A DNA stretch of 64,000 nucleotides from Symsagittifera roscoffensis (taxonomy: Eukaryota; Xenacoelomorpha; Acoela; Convolutidae). Shown piece by piece: positions 12,244 to 24,799 of the stretch. A program made the translations under genes and the position numbers. Within the stretch, counting starts at the first letter, position 1. Each line of letters opens with the position of its first letter. A model generated the notes under the pieces. The model searched no databases, had not been told where the DNA came from, and saw only the letters and a list, made by a program, of their open reading frames with translations. The stretch covers positions 49,179,220-49,243,219 of the forward strand of contig NC_087063.1 in the NCBI RefSeq assembly GCF_963678635.1, in the 5' to 3' direction.

Positions 12244-12528
12244 TTGAACTCTATTCTTTATTTTCTTTTAGATTTTGAGCTTAGTTTAGCTAAATCATTA
12301 GTACATTTTTCTAAGGCGCAGTCATCTGTAAGCAAATCTGGCTTAAAGGGAGTTCACTCATTCTGGCAAACTCACACGGTCGTTCCCCCAACCCCATGGA
12401 CGAAAAAGAGTGATATGTTCCAATTGGCATTAAATGCCAAAGAAAACAACAATATTGATAATTTGCTAAATTCGCTGAATTTTTTGAAACCAGAAACGCT
12501 TCAACTAGACGAGGAGCAACAGAATTAA
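12244..12528 (+). pseudogene. gag-like ORF of the second retroelement
   Basis: A 94-codon frame just inside the left LTR-like repeat. The sequence FWQTHTVVPPTPWTKKSDMF and an acidic C-terminus are seen but no named domain. Assignment to gag rests on position only. Confidence 0.3.
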
Positions 12529-13609
12529 TGGACAACGGTCAAAGCCTAACAGACAGCTAAAATTCTAGAGGAAAAAAGAAGATTCGAAGAATCAGAGAAG
12601 TCAGAATCAAATTCAAAACTAAGACCTTCAAAAAATGCGTATGGAAGAAGCTGACACGACGATCCGCTCAATGTTATATCTACGGCCAAAGCCTAACAGA
12701 CGCCAGAGGGATAGAAAAAGCGTTGAACAAATTTGGGGCGCGCTAGCTTAGATGGCCAAAAAACGATTTTAAGTCTTCGTATCTCGTAAATTGATATGAT
12801 AAAAATAACCGCTGAGGGCACCTTGCTGTTTGCCTTCGAAAGGACGCCCTCTGTTTATATTGTTTTTTTTAAAGCCACTTCACAATCAATTATAAATGCA
12901 GAAGGAAAAAATATCGTTAACAATCACGAAATTGTACATGCCAAACTTGTACATACTCGTCGGATCAGCGTGTTGTAAGTAAACATCTACATGAAGAGTC
13001 TTGATGTGTAATAAATAATAAGCGTGTGTTCAGAAGTAGGACGAAGCAATCACGACTACTTTTCGTTACTGCACGTGATGACGATATAGGACGATGAAGG
13101 AAAAATTTTCAAAAACTCTTGAATATTGATCTAGGGAAAACTTTTTCGTCCAACAGAACATATTATTCGATTCAGCTAATCCAGTGAGCTTTTAAAGATT
13201 TTAGTGATCCAGGAACTCAAACTGCCAGACCCCTAACTGAAATTCAACCCCGTTGACCAAGCAACCAAGGATCTCTACTGCGATTTGACTGAGGAAGCAA
13301 TAAAAATATTACGAGTTATAATACCAATCAGATCCAAGGGATGCTTTTATGATAGATTGCGTTCGTGACCGTCTGTAACGAAAAATGCAATCTCCTGGGA
13401 AACGAAAAGTTTCCAGCATTTTTTCTCACTTCAAGAACACAACTGAAACTAAGTCGACTGTAAGCTCTATCGGACTATTCGAGAAAAAAAAAACTGAAAA
13501 AAGTGCCAATTTTTTTAAACAGTTTTCGGTAGAATCGGGAAAACAAAAAACCAAATACGTTTTACACCTTTTCGCGATCCATTAAAACTAATACAACTAA
13601 AGGGTAGAA

Positions 13610-14060
13610 AGGTACTTTTACATGTTCTCCCCGCAGTAAACCAAGAACTGAATAGATTAATTTCAAAAGGACATATCGAAAAAAAAGAAAAATGCGACAA
13701 AGATATATTTATCAATCCACTAAAGATCACTTGAAAAATAAATCAAAAAAGCTCACATTAGTTTCAAATTTTGTTAACAAACAAATATTTGAGAATAAAT
13801 ATCAAATGCCCAACAATCATGAATTTGTAGATACAGTCGCATCACTTCGTTCTGGAAAATCCAACGGAGAAGTCTGGTTCACAAATTTAGATTTCAAAAA
13901 AGCCTAAAATCAACTAAGCGTGGACGAAATCAGGGGCCAGCAATGCAATACTATAATTGTAGATGTATAACCGTCGTATATTAAAATTAATTTTGCTTTT
14001 ATGGATTAAACGAGATGCCAACTGAATTTCAAAGGGTTATGGACTCAAACATCGGCATTT
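13610..14060 (+). pseudogene. Reverse transcriptase remnant of the second retroelement
   Basis: Contains NQELNRLISKGHIEK, an NKYQMPNNHEFVD segment homologous to the equivalent part of the first element, FTNLDFKKA followed by a stop in place of the expected Tyr, and then a MPTEFQRVMD motif in another frame. The order matches the fingers and palm of Ty3/gypsy reverse transcriptases. The catalytic box is not recognisable. Confidence 0.65.
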
Positions 14061-15499
14061 TTCTTCTAAAATCCAAAATTTTTTAAAATCAAATCTCGAT
14101 TTAAAACAAAGTTTGCCGTAAGTTACCTTTTTGAAAGATGAATCTTTCAAAAAAATCAGTGATTTGGTTTTTAAAATCAAAATCAGCTCTAATTCCACTA
14201 GATTACAAACATAACGAACAAATCCATACTAATCTCTAGCAATTTGAAGAAATTACGCAATTTTTTTTGATCAATAAGTCATTTCACAGACATCGTCCCA
14301 AATTTTGCAACCCTTCAAAGCCTATTAATATTTCAACAGAGTAAGAAGTCAATCTATAATTGGCAGTACGACCACGCGATCGCTTGTGAGAAATTAACTA
14401 CAAATTAGTAAAAATAACAGACATTACACATTTTGACGTCAAACTAAGTACAAGAATAACAACATACGCCTCTCTTGATGTTCTCAGCGCTACGTTCAAA
14501 CGACTCCACGTCCACGTTACGATTGGAGGTACGTTTCTTTTGCATATGAATTCTTATATCCTCACAAAAAAAGTTCGACAAACGAGCTCGAACTACTGGG
14601 CTACGTTTATGATAATAAGCACTACAAAAAAAAATTGTACGTGGCTCAATTTGAAAAAATTACATATCACAAAGAACTATTTTCCGTTTTGTCCTGTAAC
14701 CCATCAAGAATCAAGACCCACCATTATTCCATCGCTTAATTTATTAAAACAAAACTTATATTCTAACTCGAATCTGAATGATCAAACGTCGGAAAGTTCT
14801 AATGATGCAATTTAATCACTGCCACTCCAATTATTGCATCCCTAGATGGCAGATCTGGTAAATTTTAACGCCGAAACAATGTTTTCTGAACAATTGTCCT
14901 CAGCAAAAAAAACCTCGTATCTTTCGAGCTGCCTGAAAGTCCCTTAGAATTAAAGTACTTCGTCTTCAAAATTAAAATGATTTTTTTACTAACTGAAGAA
15001 GATAACATTCTATCTTCACACTACTAATTTCGGTAAATTTTTTAAAATATATTTATAGAGATCTTCGCACCTCAAACGGTTTACTTTATGTGGATAACAA
15101 ATTGTGCTTACCATAAGTTCTCAGAAAAGCGGCCATTAAATTATTATATAAAACCCCCCCTGGCCCCTTTAGGAAAAAACTTTTTTGGAAAATTTAAGGA
15201 GTCTACATATAAAACTACAGGTGTACTTTCATGGAAGAACTGCTCAGACTGTATCAAAACCATGAGCCACTACTTTCGGAAAAACGTTATCATCAACCCC
15301 AGGATTTGAAATTCGTAAACCTAGAAAACGACTAGCAGGACCTAGAAAACGACTTCGACTTAGCGGGTCCTCTGGGCTCAGTCTTGGGCTCTTGTAAGTA
15401 TATTCTTTTATGTATAGATCGATATTCAAATATTCAATCGAGTAGAGTAACTTCGAGTACTTCTGCTAAAACAATTGTCATTTTTCTTACTGATTATCC

Positions 15500-16060
15500 T
15501 CATCTACACGGAATTCCAAAAACAATTAGCGTCGATCACGCCTAATGTTTTACTGAAACCAATTTTAAATCAATCTGTAATTTCGAAGATATCAAAATAA
15601 ATTTTTCTGTTCAGTAAATGATTATCGTTCCAACGGATAAGTGGAAAAATTTGTACCCACTGTTAAAACGAAACTATTTTTGATGTCATCAGAAACATCG
15701 AAACCTTCGCTAATCGATTGCGTTTTAAAAATCATTTTTGTATGCAACCTGCGGAACCCGATAAAGTCAAAACGCCTTTCGAAAAGCACTTCAATAGAAA
15801 GCCAAAAACTCTCTGGAAATGCATAGTCACCCAAAATAATAGTAGGTTTTGGGAAACTTGAAATTGATCATGTTAAAGGATAGGGCACACAGCTATGCGG
15901 CAGATGACAGAGTGGAGGACGGTTATCTGGACACACCTTTGGAGGATAAAAGAAGTCAAATCGACGAAAAAATCTACGACTCGAAGACAACCAGACTACT
16001 TCCTTCGAACCCAATCTAGAAAGGTAATAATTTTAGAATGGTTTTAAATCGAAGGAACGG
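15500..16060 (+). pseudogene. Integrase remnant of the second retroelement
   Basis: In broken frames one can read HGIPKTISVDHA (catalytic-core Asp region), then NDYRSNG, a stop and VEKFVPTVKTKL, like the SNG-x-VER-F motif of integrases. Near 15960 is a basic RRKNLRLED segment resembling the C-terminal tail of Ty3/gypsy integrases. Stops and frame changes throughout. Confidence 0.6.
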
Positions 16061-16390
16061 TGAACCTTACTACCGACCACTAGGCGAGACAACTATTCAA
16101 GCCTCAAACACTACAAGGAAGTTAGCAAGCGGGAAATTCCTTCAGATTTCTGACATAGCGATACGTGACAGGAAAATGGGTCCAAGTACACAACAAGAGG
16201 TCGCAATCCCATTTTCAGACAACAAGGCGAAAACTAGACCGGGCTCAAAAAATTCGACGAAATCTTCAAAACCAAAACTGAAAAATACGAGATTCCATCC
16301 GCAACGATCGAAAATTAAGCTTTTGATATTCGGGACTTGAGTGATTAGGAATGGACGGTTTCCTAATTAGGGATCTGGGCAGAAATTATT

Positions 16391-16466
16391 AGTGATTACT
16401 ACAATTCGACTTTAATTTATAGCAATACCCAGACACCACTCCATCAGATAAGCCTTTTCAATTGTA
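16391..16466 (+). repeat. Direct repeat with 17523-17600
   Basis: 'agtgattactacaa' followed by 'tttatagcaatacccagac' and 'ctccatcagataag' recur about 1.1 kb downstream with roughly 85 percent identity. It lies in the 3' end of the second retroelement. Confidence 0.55.
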
Positions 16467-17522
16467 ATATATACCTTGAAATTGGGACTCATAGGGACCA
16501 TCAACAGAATTCCCGATAGCATCAATCCCGCTCAAACCTCAAACTGTACGAAATTGAGATTTCAGAATAAACTTCAATCCCCCTAATTATTTGATTTTTA
16601 CGACACTCAACCGGATCAACAACCACCAGCGAACACAAGTGCTAAGCAATCCTTAGTCTAAGAAGTAGATGATGACTTTTCTAGACGCCTCAAACAACCC
16701 TCTATACGAAATAGCCGACTCATATGAGAGTTATAATCGTATTTCAACTAGACCTTGACGAAATGTTAGACTTTCTACAATGAAAAGTTATCTAAAGATA
16801 TTGTAGGCGAACAAGGAAGGGATAGAGCAGTGTGTCCATTTACGCTCAGTGAAGACACCATTAGAGATCAATGGACACACATCTAGAAGGTTACTTGTTT
16901 CTCGGTCAACCAACCGGACCTCTTCATGTTTTTAAACGCTCCAAAGGAAGTGATAACGGCACAAAAATTTGGCTGAGTAAGAAGTACGTCTTTGCCACCC
17001 TCGTAAATTGAAGGTAGCAAAGATTTGACATCAATTCGAATCTCATCAGACAAATTGACAAAAAATTCCGGTAACAAAAAATTCAAAAATCAAAACTAAA
17101 ACTTCATGTAGTATGTATTTAGATATCTAAAATTTTTAGTGTTATTTTTTGTACAGTCATTAATCGATTTTTGAACTGTTTAAACAAAACCAGATTAGGC
17201 GCTACCTTCACTCCTTGGCACAAATTTTCATCCACCGGCTTGATAGTTAGCCCAGTCAAAATATTATTCTTCATGATCCCCAAACAAATTGGCGCTTTTC
17301 ACACTTAAACGTCATTTTCATATCAGTCAGTTGGTGCAATTCACCTCGAGTCTTTCAACCACATTTTCCAAATTTTTTTTGTTTCCTGAAATAATTCGCA
17401 AACTCCGTCGGAAAATTTTGACATTTTTCTATTGTTATCCTTAACCATCTAAAGGATTTAGTTGTGGTTCACTAACCTATATAAATAACCTTCGCTCGCG
17501 GCCAGAGGCAGAGAAGGATCAT

Positions 17523-17600
17523 AGTGATTACTACAACTCGAATTTAATTTATAGCAATACCCAGACCCAACTCCATCAGATAAGCTTATTAAATTGCAAC
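17523..17600 (+). repeat. Direct repeat with 16391-16466
   Basis: Second copy of the repeat, adjacent to the right LTR-like repeat. The pair may reflect internal duplication in the element's 3' region. Confidence 0.55.
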
Positions 17601-17711
17601 ATGAAGACTTTAATTTGTAAGCCTCATAAACTGTAAGCCTCATAAACATGTAGATCATATGCGTTTATCTGCTGTATTATTATAATTTTTCCCAGTTGAG
17701 GGAAGTGATGT

Positions 17712-17800
17712 GCTTGTCTATTTATTTTTAATAGTTTATTCATTTCAACATGTCGTCTATGACCTTGACTTATGGTAGCGATCTCCATCGGAGTGACCAT
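17712..17800 (+). repeat. LTR-like direct repeat, right
   Basis: Partner of 12110-12205, placed after the integrase remnant as a 3' LTR would be. Confidence 0.5.
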
Positions 17801-18529
17801 AATAATCTTACTCTTATATTTCCTAGTCTCAAAATATCTAGTATATACTGGTATTCTTTCAAGGTTCAAGGAGAGAAAGAGGCAACTGATTTCGAAATTG
17901 AATTTTATTTTTTCTGGCTGAAACTATGAATAGTTTCAGCTTAACGATTTATCATAAGTTAGTGATGGATCAAGATTGAATAGTTCTATGTATTTTACAG
18001 TAATAAATATCAAGGTGTATAAAAAATATTTCAAACCCTCCGTCAAAAATTCATGTATACTTCCATGGTAAAATTATCCTTTTTCAGCTACAAAACTCAT
18101 GTAATAAAGGGACTATGGCAAAGGGATCTCATGGGGACCGCGAGTGGCAATAACTTTACCCTCTTTCAACCTTGATTCCACAAAAACTTCAAAAAATATT
18201 TCTCAGTGTCTGATTTTTATCATGAAAACAGATTATTATTAGCGACTGACCTCCAAATTTAATTCTTACATTATAAACGTTACACATTTTTTTTGCTTTT
18301 TTGTGAAATAAGTCAAAAAAAGTCCAAAAAATGTAGAAAAAAATTCATGTTTGAACTTTTTCTTAAATCAGAGTGATCGAAACATTCAGTTTGTTTTCTT
18401 CGTTTTCAAAAAGCGCAATCTCTTAGGTAGATCATGGCCGCTAAATGCCAAGTTGACATTTTAATTTTTAAGTAAGTGCTTTCGATCACAGAATATGATC
18501 TCCGTCAGATCCCGCACTAAGTAAAAAAA

Positions 18530-19165
18530 GATAATAATAATAGATTATAATGGATTTTTTTTTGTCAGTATCCATAAAACTCAAAAAGAACTCATAACTA
18601 TTGATTAAAAATGGATTATAATGTACAAAAATTATAATAATCGCTTATAATCGATTAAAATCGATTACTTTTCGAAAAAACCTCCAATTTTGCTCAATCA
18701 TAATACATTATAACAGACTATAATCCATCATTATTCAACAAGCGTTTTGGCGTCATTTTCTTTTCATTTTGTTTTTTTCTTAATCGATTAATTTTCAAAA
18801 ACATAGTTCTCAAAAATTATTGAATTATAATCTTTTATAATGGACTATAAACCATCAATATTCAACAAGCGTCATCGCTTCATTTTGTTTTCATTTTGTT
18901 TTTTTTGTGTGCTTTTTATAGCTTAAGCTCAAACTAAATTTGATTTTCATTGTGTTTTCTTGCAGAATCGCTAAATCATAATCCATTATAAATGATTTTT
19001 TTGTGAGATAATCTTTTGATAGAAAAAGGCATTATAATCAATTATGATAGATTATAAGAGATCATGAGAGATTTTTGGGAAAATTATAATCAATTATAAT
19101 TGATTATAATTTATTAAAATATCACGAAAAAGGTTATCATTATAATGGATTATAAATCGTTTAAA
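18530..19165. repeat. Cluster of ATTATAAT/TTATAATC palindromic words
   Basis: Dense occurrences of ATTATAAT and TTATAATCGATTATAA-type words with irregular spacing, in both orientations (for example at 18600-18665, 18700-18730, 18820-18850, 19030-19150). The same words recur at 1275-1310, 24585-24680, 25400-25440 and 25830-25850. Not a simple microsatellite. Confidence 0.6.
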
Positions 19166-19938
19166 CATCTAAAATTGACGCTTACAATTAATAATAATTT
19201 TACTAAAAGTACAATTTTATTTATAATACAATCGAATATTTTCCCTTTTTACAGAGTGCGGGATGTCTTTTCTTGGTTAAAAAAAACCACCAGTTAATGA
19301 ACAGTCTGATATGATATTAAAAAAAGTTAACGGAATGTGAAGATCAGTTGATTTAATGAGGAAACCAATCAAAAACAATAAATATTTGATTAGCTTAGCC
19401 AGCAATCAAAACAGAATCGAATAAAAAATCGATTTCTTGTTGTTCTTTTCTTTTCTTTGAAGAAATCGTCACCAAACACAGATTTGAAAAGTATGCTATG
19501 CGTATTATGCCAAGTTTTATTTATTATTATTTTGTGTTCAATGAACACTCAAAGTTTCATATTTGGATCTATTCACTCCTCAGTGATAAAGAGAGAGTGA
19601 TTGTATAAAACGCTGAAAACTAATAACTCCTATCAACTAGCAAAAACAAGAACTTATAGAGCCTTTTTGAACCCCGTATGTGGTCGGAGCATTCTGTTCT
19701 TCTTGAAAAAAAAAACGGCTGCTTTTGATCAGGTTTATCTATACTTTTGATAATTCCCAAGATTTTTTGAGAAAAAATTTTGTTTTTGAACAATCAAAAA
19801 CTGATTTCGAGCTATTATTTTATTAGTGCATACCATCTTATAGTTTACGCAACCGAAGTTTGATGAAAACGAAGTTATGTTAAAGCTCAATTCATCAATA
19901 ACTATACTCTTTGAGGCAATCAAAATGTTCACAGATAT

Positions 19939-20360
19939 TTACCAGCATGAGTTGAACACAGCAAAAATGACAAAGGATATTATGATATGGACATACAAGA
20001 AAAACCGGTCCATAATTGTGGCTAAATATTGCCACAAAAATGTCATATCTGGTCAAACGTCAGCTGATCTGGCCAAATTTTTGATGTTGTTTATTTTATC
20101 ATCCAGGTTTCTTTGAAAATCGTCGGTGGAGGACTTGCCTGAGCTTTCAAGACATTGAGAGTCCAAGTTTGAGCCTTGAGCTCCATCGTGCGTATCCAAA
20201 TTTGGATCTGCTGTTTGTTTTTCTGTCTTGCTCATTACTCGGAAACGCTTTTTCGATAGGGCATGGTTTCAATCCAAAGATGAATGTGCCTCTACATGAA
20301 ATAAAACGACGCAACTTGATGCCATCTTGAACCGCCCACCGATATAGTGAATGTTGACAA
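19939..20360 (-). pseudogene. Receptor pseudogene exon 5 (cytoplasmic loop and M4)
   Basis: Acceptor CTTTAG, VNIHYIGGRFKM as in the intact copy. A 1-nt loss then shifts the frame (KPCPIEKAFP appears in another frame), and a TGA at 20053 stands just before FLWQYLATIMDRFFLY and M4. The final stop is TAA at 19939-19941. Confidence 0.75.
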
Positions 20361-20384
20361 CTAAAGCAAACTTTTTGCTTAGTT

Positions 20385-20500
20385 TGTTTTGGACAGTGTG
20401 CTCATTTGAGTGACAGCAGCTCCCAGTAGGGAAGCGATGATTGAGAAACTCAGAGACCTGGCTGTCAGAAGATCAGAAACAGACGCCGCACATTTGAGGC
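20385..20500 (-). pseudogene. Partial duplicate of the M2-M3 coding segment
   Basis: Reads SDLLTARSLSFSIIASLLGAAV, closely matching the 3' half of exon 4 (ADLLPASSLNFPIIASLLGAD). It lies between exons 4 and 5 and lacks M1 and a good donor, so it looks like a broken exon duplicate. Confidence 0.65.
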
Positions 20501-20872
20501 TAATTTTTTTTTAATGAGCTGCAATGCAGAAACTATAAAGTTAAACAGAGATTTTAAGTATCATAAGAGTAAGTATTTTGAGAGAGCCCAGGTTTTCACT
20601 TTGCCCGGCCAAGAAAGCTCGACCAAGTTTTCCGAAAAACTGCTCCCGTAAGTTTCAATCTTCTGCTAGTTTTTGGAGCTTCGTCAATTGAATACTTAAA
20701 AATGTTTTTAATTTTTAACATCCTAGCAAAAATGAGCAAAGTATCATATATACCCTACACTGTCAAATTAAATAACATAACTATTGATGCTTATTAATTG
20801 TGTAAAAATTGATTAATTTTGGAGAAAAAATTCTTTCTTACTTACTAAACTCATTCAGCACATCAGACTCAC

Positions 20873-21167
20873 CAATTGCAACTAAGATTGTGTCCAGGGT
20901 CATTTGAGTGACATCAGCTCCCAGTAGGGAAGCGATGATGGGGAAATTCAGAGAGCTGGCTGGCAGAAGATCAGCAGTAGTTCCAAATGAAACGACAAAG
21001 GCCAGCAGAATAGTGATTGAAAAAGATATTTTCTCGCCCGACTCGATTGGGATGAAAAATACGAGAGCCGGCAAAATGTATAGGAGAATATTGGGCAGCA
21101 TGAAAATCACAAAATAAAACAAATGCCGTCGATTGATTTTGATATCCACTGTCATTTGTTCGAACCT
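20873..21167 (-). pseudogene. Receptor pseudogene exon 4 (M1-M3), open frame
   Basis: Acceptor ATTTAG, donor GTGAGT, same phases as the intact exon and one codon shorter. RRHLFY, ESGEK and M1-M3 are all intact and close to the functional copy, so this exon has decayed least. Confidence 0.8.
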
Positions 21168-21230
21168 CTAAATAAATATTTTATAAAAAAAGGCATCGAA
21201 AAGGTCGACAAAAAATCGCTTTCCTACATA

Positions 21231-21965
21231 CAGTGCTGATTTAAATTAACCGGACAAAACGCGTTAAACTTGAAATTTTAAACGCATTTTTCTCAAATTG
21301 GGTTGAGTTTAGGTGAAAACTTATGAAGACAAAACTTGCTTAAAGTTTTAGTAGAATTAATATGGTGTAATTTGCTTTGCGAAATTCGGGCCCAAAATTT
21401 TACCCCTAAATTGAGTCATTTTGGTTTTTCTTAGTTAATCAAAAATTACGCCGAAAATACCCAGTCAATCACAGACATAATTATATCAAAGTGAGTCGCT
21501 TACGTAGCCCAACAACCTTTATGAAGGGTATAATCTCCAAAAAAAATTGCAAATTGTTTGAAAATTGTTTTTTTTTAAATAAGAAGTTCGTATTTTATAT
21601 AGTAAAAATGACCCTTTTTGTCTGTCAAACAAAAAAAATTAACTTATACAATACTTTGGAGATTATACCCTTCATAAAGTTTGTTGGGCTACGTAAGGGG
21701 CTCACTTTGATATAATTATGTCTGTGATCGACAGGGTATTTTCGGCGTAATTTTTGATTAACTAAGAAAAGCCAAAATAACCCATTTTTGGGGTAAAATT
21801 TTGGGCCCGAATTTCGCACAAAAAGTTACCTCATATTAATTCTGCTAAAATTTTAAGCAAGTTTTATCTTCATAAATTTTCACCTAAACTCAACCCAATT
21901 TGAGAAAAATGCGTTTTAAATTTCAAGTTTAACGCGTTTTGTCCGGTTAATTTAATTCAGCACTG
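21231..21965. mobile_element. Long-TIR Tc1/mariner-like MITE
   Basis: Two arms of about 300 bp (21231 to about 21540 and about 21660 to 21965) are near-perfect inverted copies around a short centre. The ends are CAGTGCTG and CAGCACTG, flanked by TA on both sides (21229-21230 and 21966-21967), the target duplication typical of Tc1/mariner elements, whose founder Tc1 also begins CAGTGCTG. No transposase frame. It lies in intron 3 of the receptor pseudogene. Confidence 0.75.
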
Positions 21966-22305
21966 TATTTTCAGCCCGAATTAGTTCATAGAGCGAATTT
22001 TTGTTTGCAAAAGTTGAATTCAAAATACAGTCTGGCAGATAATTTATTCGCCAGACACTTTAATAAGCTTCATCACAAAGATCTTTCATGATGATTATTT
22101 CAATTACAATAGCGCGTCCTAAAATTGTGAATTCGAGAGAAAAACTTATTGATTGATTTATGAGCTGCACTCAAATTTGGAGATTTATTTTCTTTCCAAA
22201 AAAGGTGTGGCAAGTATAGTTGTTCGAAAAAAAATATCAGTAGCACCCCTTTATTATTCTGACCATTTTAAAAACTTAAAAGAACTTTGTATTCGGGTGT
22301 GTTTA

Positions 22306-22905
22306 TTGTTCCGACCATTAAAAATGGGGAGGAACATTGTGTTTTGGATGTTTTAGTTTTTTTTGACGCAAAATCAGGTACCACAAAAAAAGATTGGACT
22401 GGTTTGAGAAATATATCATATTATAGCCCTTCTAGTCGTAGTTTGAACCACTTTTAAAAAATTCTATAAAAAATTCCCAGTTTTGAGGAAAACAGGTTTG
22501 AAATTTTTGATTTTTCGTCCTAATTCGAGCGAGAAAAGCAAGCGAGCAGGCTTAGAACAGATTCATTAGGAATCATCAAAAAAATTTCGTTTTTTTTGTG
22601 GAGTTTTGTAGTTCCATTCTGGGAACCAAAAACTTCGAAATATTTGATTTTTTCTGCAAATTTTTTTTTAGGTTGAAATCTTCTTATTTGTTTTTATTTT
22701 TGCTTTTCTAGTCAACATTCTTAAAATGTTTGCGTTTTATTTGCATGTAATACTTCAAATGTCAAATATGCCGAAAACTGAGTTTTACATCAGATTTTTT
22801 TTATCAACCCACGCAAAAAAACTAACTTAAAAAAGCTTGAATTTGTAGTTTTTTAAATACTGTGGTCGGAACATTCCGTGCTACTTGCACGGTAACCGGT
22901 TATCC
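22306..22905 (+). mobile_element. Second family of hairpin-type repeat (related to the 0.5-kb family)
   Basis: Starts 'tgttccgaccattaaaaatg' and ends near 'ggaacattccgtgctacttg' plus 'cacggtaaccggttatcc'. Similar ends occur at 35360-35805 and, inverted, at about 41960-42580; right-end pieces occur near 23433 and 10273. The organisation (GTTCCGAC at both ends, stem-forming right end) echoes the main family. No coding capacity. Confidence 0.5.
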
Positions 22906-24799
22906 TTGTTTTTTATGTTTTTATTTTCCACGCAAAATCACTTACCACAAATAATCATCGGAATGGGTCAAGTTTCATATCATATTAATACCATTTGAAA
23001 GAATTGATTTGAACGACAGAATAAAGTTTCAAAAACTTTTTCAGTGTTGAGAAAACTGGTTAGAAACTTTTGATTTTTGGTCAAATTTTGAGCTAATAAG
23101 GTGAGCGTGCAGGATTACAATAGCTTTTAAACCTTTTTAAGCCGTGAAACTTAGTTTTAATCAAATAAAAAAACTTCGAGTTTTTCAAAGCCAATTTAGG
23201 AATCAAAAACTTCGTCAATTTAGGAATGTCAAAAAACTTTCTGCAATATCTGAAAATTTTTTAAATTGTTATTACAAATTTTATTTCGTTTTCTAGCCAT
23301 TTTTCAACAATAGCTGTTTTTCAACTGGTCTTTTGACTATGACTGCTGCATTCGCTTAATTTATGTTTTTCGTCCAGATCTTTCTATCACACCACTCAAA
23401 AAAAAACGACACTAATTTCAACAAGAAAAATTTAAGACTATTCTCGGAACATTCTGTGCAATTTGCACAATAACTGGCTATCGTTTTTGTAATTATTCTC
23501 CTTGAGAACGGTTAAAAAGTGTTTCATGAAACTTTCATAAAATCTATGCTTCACTTAGATCAATTCCTTCCAAAAAAGAGCAAAATGTCTAATGAAGTTT
23601 TGATATTCTGGAAAAACACTATCAATTAAAAAAAAACACAATGATTCAGTCTAAAATATCAAATTGGTTAGTCGTGATTTTTAAAAATACAAGATAAGAT
23701 CACATGGTTTCTAGTATTGCCAGCAGTAATTTAGTTTTTTTGACTAGTATTTTTCGTCGAAAAAATACGCAGCTCTGATATTTCTGAAATAATTTTTTCT
23801 TAATCAAAAATGATGAATAAAAATCAATTCCCCTTAGTAGGAAAAAACAAAAATTTATGCAAGCATATTAAGTATCAGTATTTTAAGAAAAACCCGTCAA
23901 AGTTTATGAGCAACCGACAGTACAAAAAGAAGTGCAAATCTAAGTCTATTCTAAAAAAACGCTTATCTTTGTTAAAATGTACCAACTAACAAAGAAGCGA
24001 AACGGAACTTCGCGCCATTTGTCATACAGTAACATAATGTCACAAAATATACCCTAAAAACATGCTAATTATCCAAAGCAAACAGATGGTCCAAGAATTT
24101 GATTTTTTAGTTGGTGAAATTTTCGAGTTTACAAAAAATCAGGTACTGCATGCAGCAAAACCCCTAAAACTTGTCCCTCTAAGAATCGACGTTACCTCTG
24201 CGCCAAAGATCCATGACTGGTTTTTGAGCTTGAATTAACTCAAAGTCAAACTATCAATGATTAATGTATGAACCTAAAAAGCATAAGAAAGTCTGCATTT
24301 CATTTTGACAAAAAATTGTATAAAGATCTTGAACCAATTTTTATATTAAATCAGCTGGGCCATCTTAATCAATAACAAAAAACAAATGAAATGAATTTCT
24401 GAAAAAAGTCTGCTGGCCGTCTTTTTTCACCATAGACTGTACTCAACTAGACAGAAAAACTTTTATATCAATTTAATATTTGGTTCGAGTTGAAGTATTA
24501 TTTCAACTGTCGTAGCAAGTTATGAATGAATGGAGTGGCTCTCTTTTTCATTCAAGCTCCCGCAATGAGATTTCATTAATAATAATCGATTATAATTACA
24601 CTTTGCGACCGCACAATCGATTAAAATCCATTGGTTTCAAAGAAGCTAAATCAATTATAATGGATAAAAATGGATTATAATCTGTCTAAAATGTTTCCAA
24701 ATTCTCTGCAAAATTTGCAGCTTTTCTACTTTTCTTACAGCCTACTGAATTGTTAAATATACTCACATCAACTTAATTTTTGCCAAACAATATCCAGCA

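Larger units (their letters stand above)
12105..17810 (+). mobile_element. Decayed Ty3/gypsy-type LTR retrotransposon with LTR-like direct repeats
   Basis: About 100-bp direct repeats at 12110-12205 and 17712-17800 share 'gtctatttatttt', 'tgaccttgactta' and 'tccatcggagt' blocks, consistent with old LTR remnants. Between them, in order: a gag-like ORF (12244-12528), a broken reverse transcriptase (about 13610-14060), broken integrase core and tail pieces (about 15500-16060) and a non-coding 3' part. Many stops make it inactive. It lies between the two receptor copies. Confidence 0.65.
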
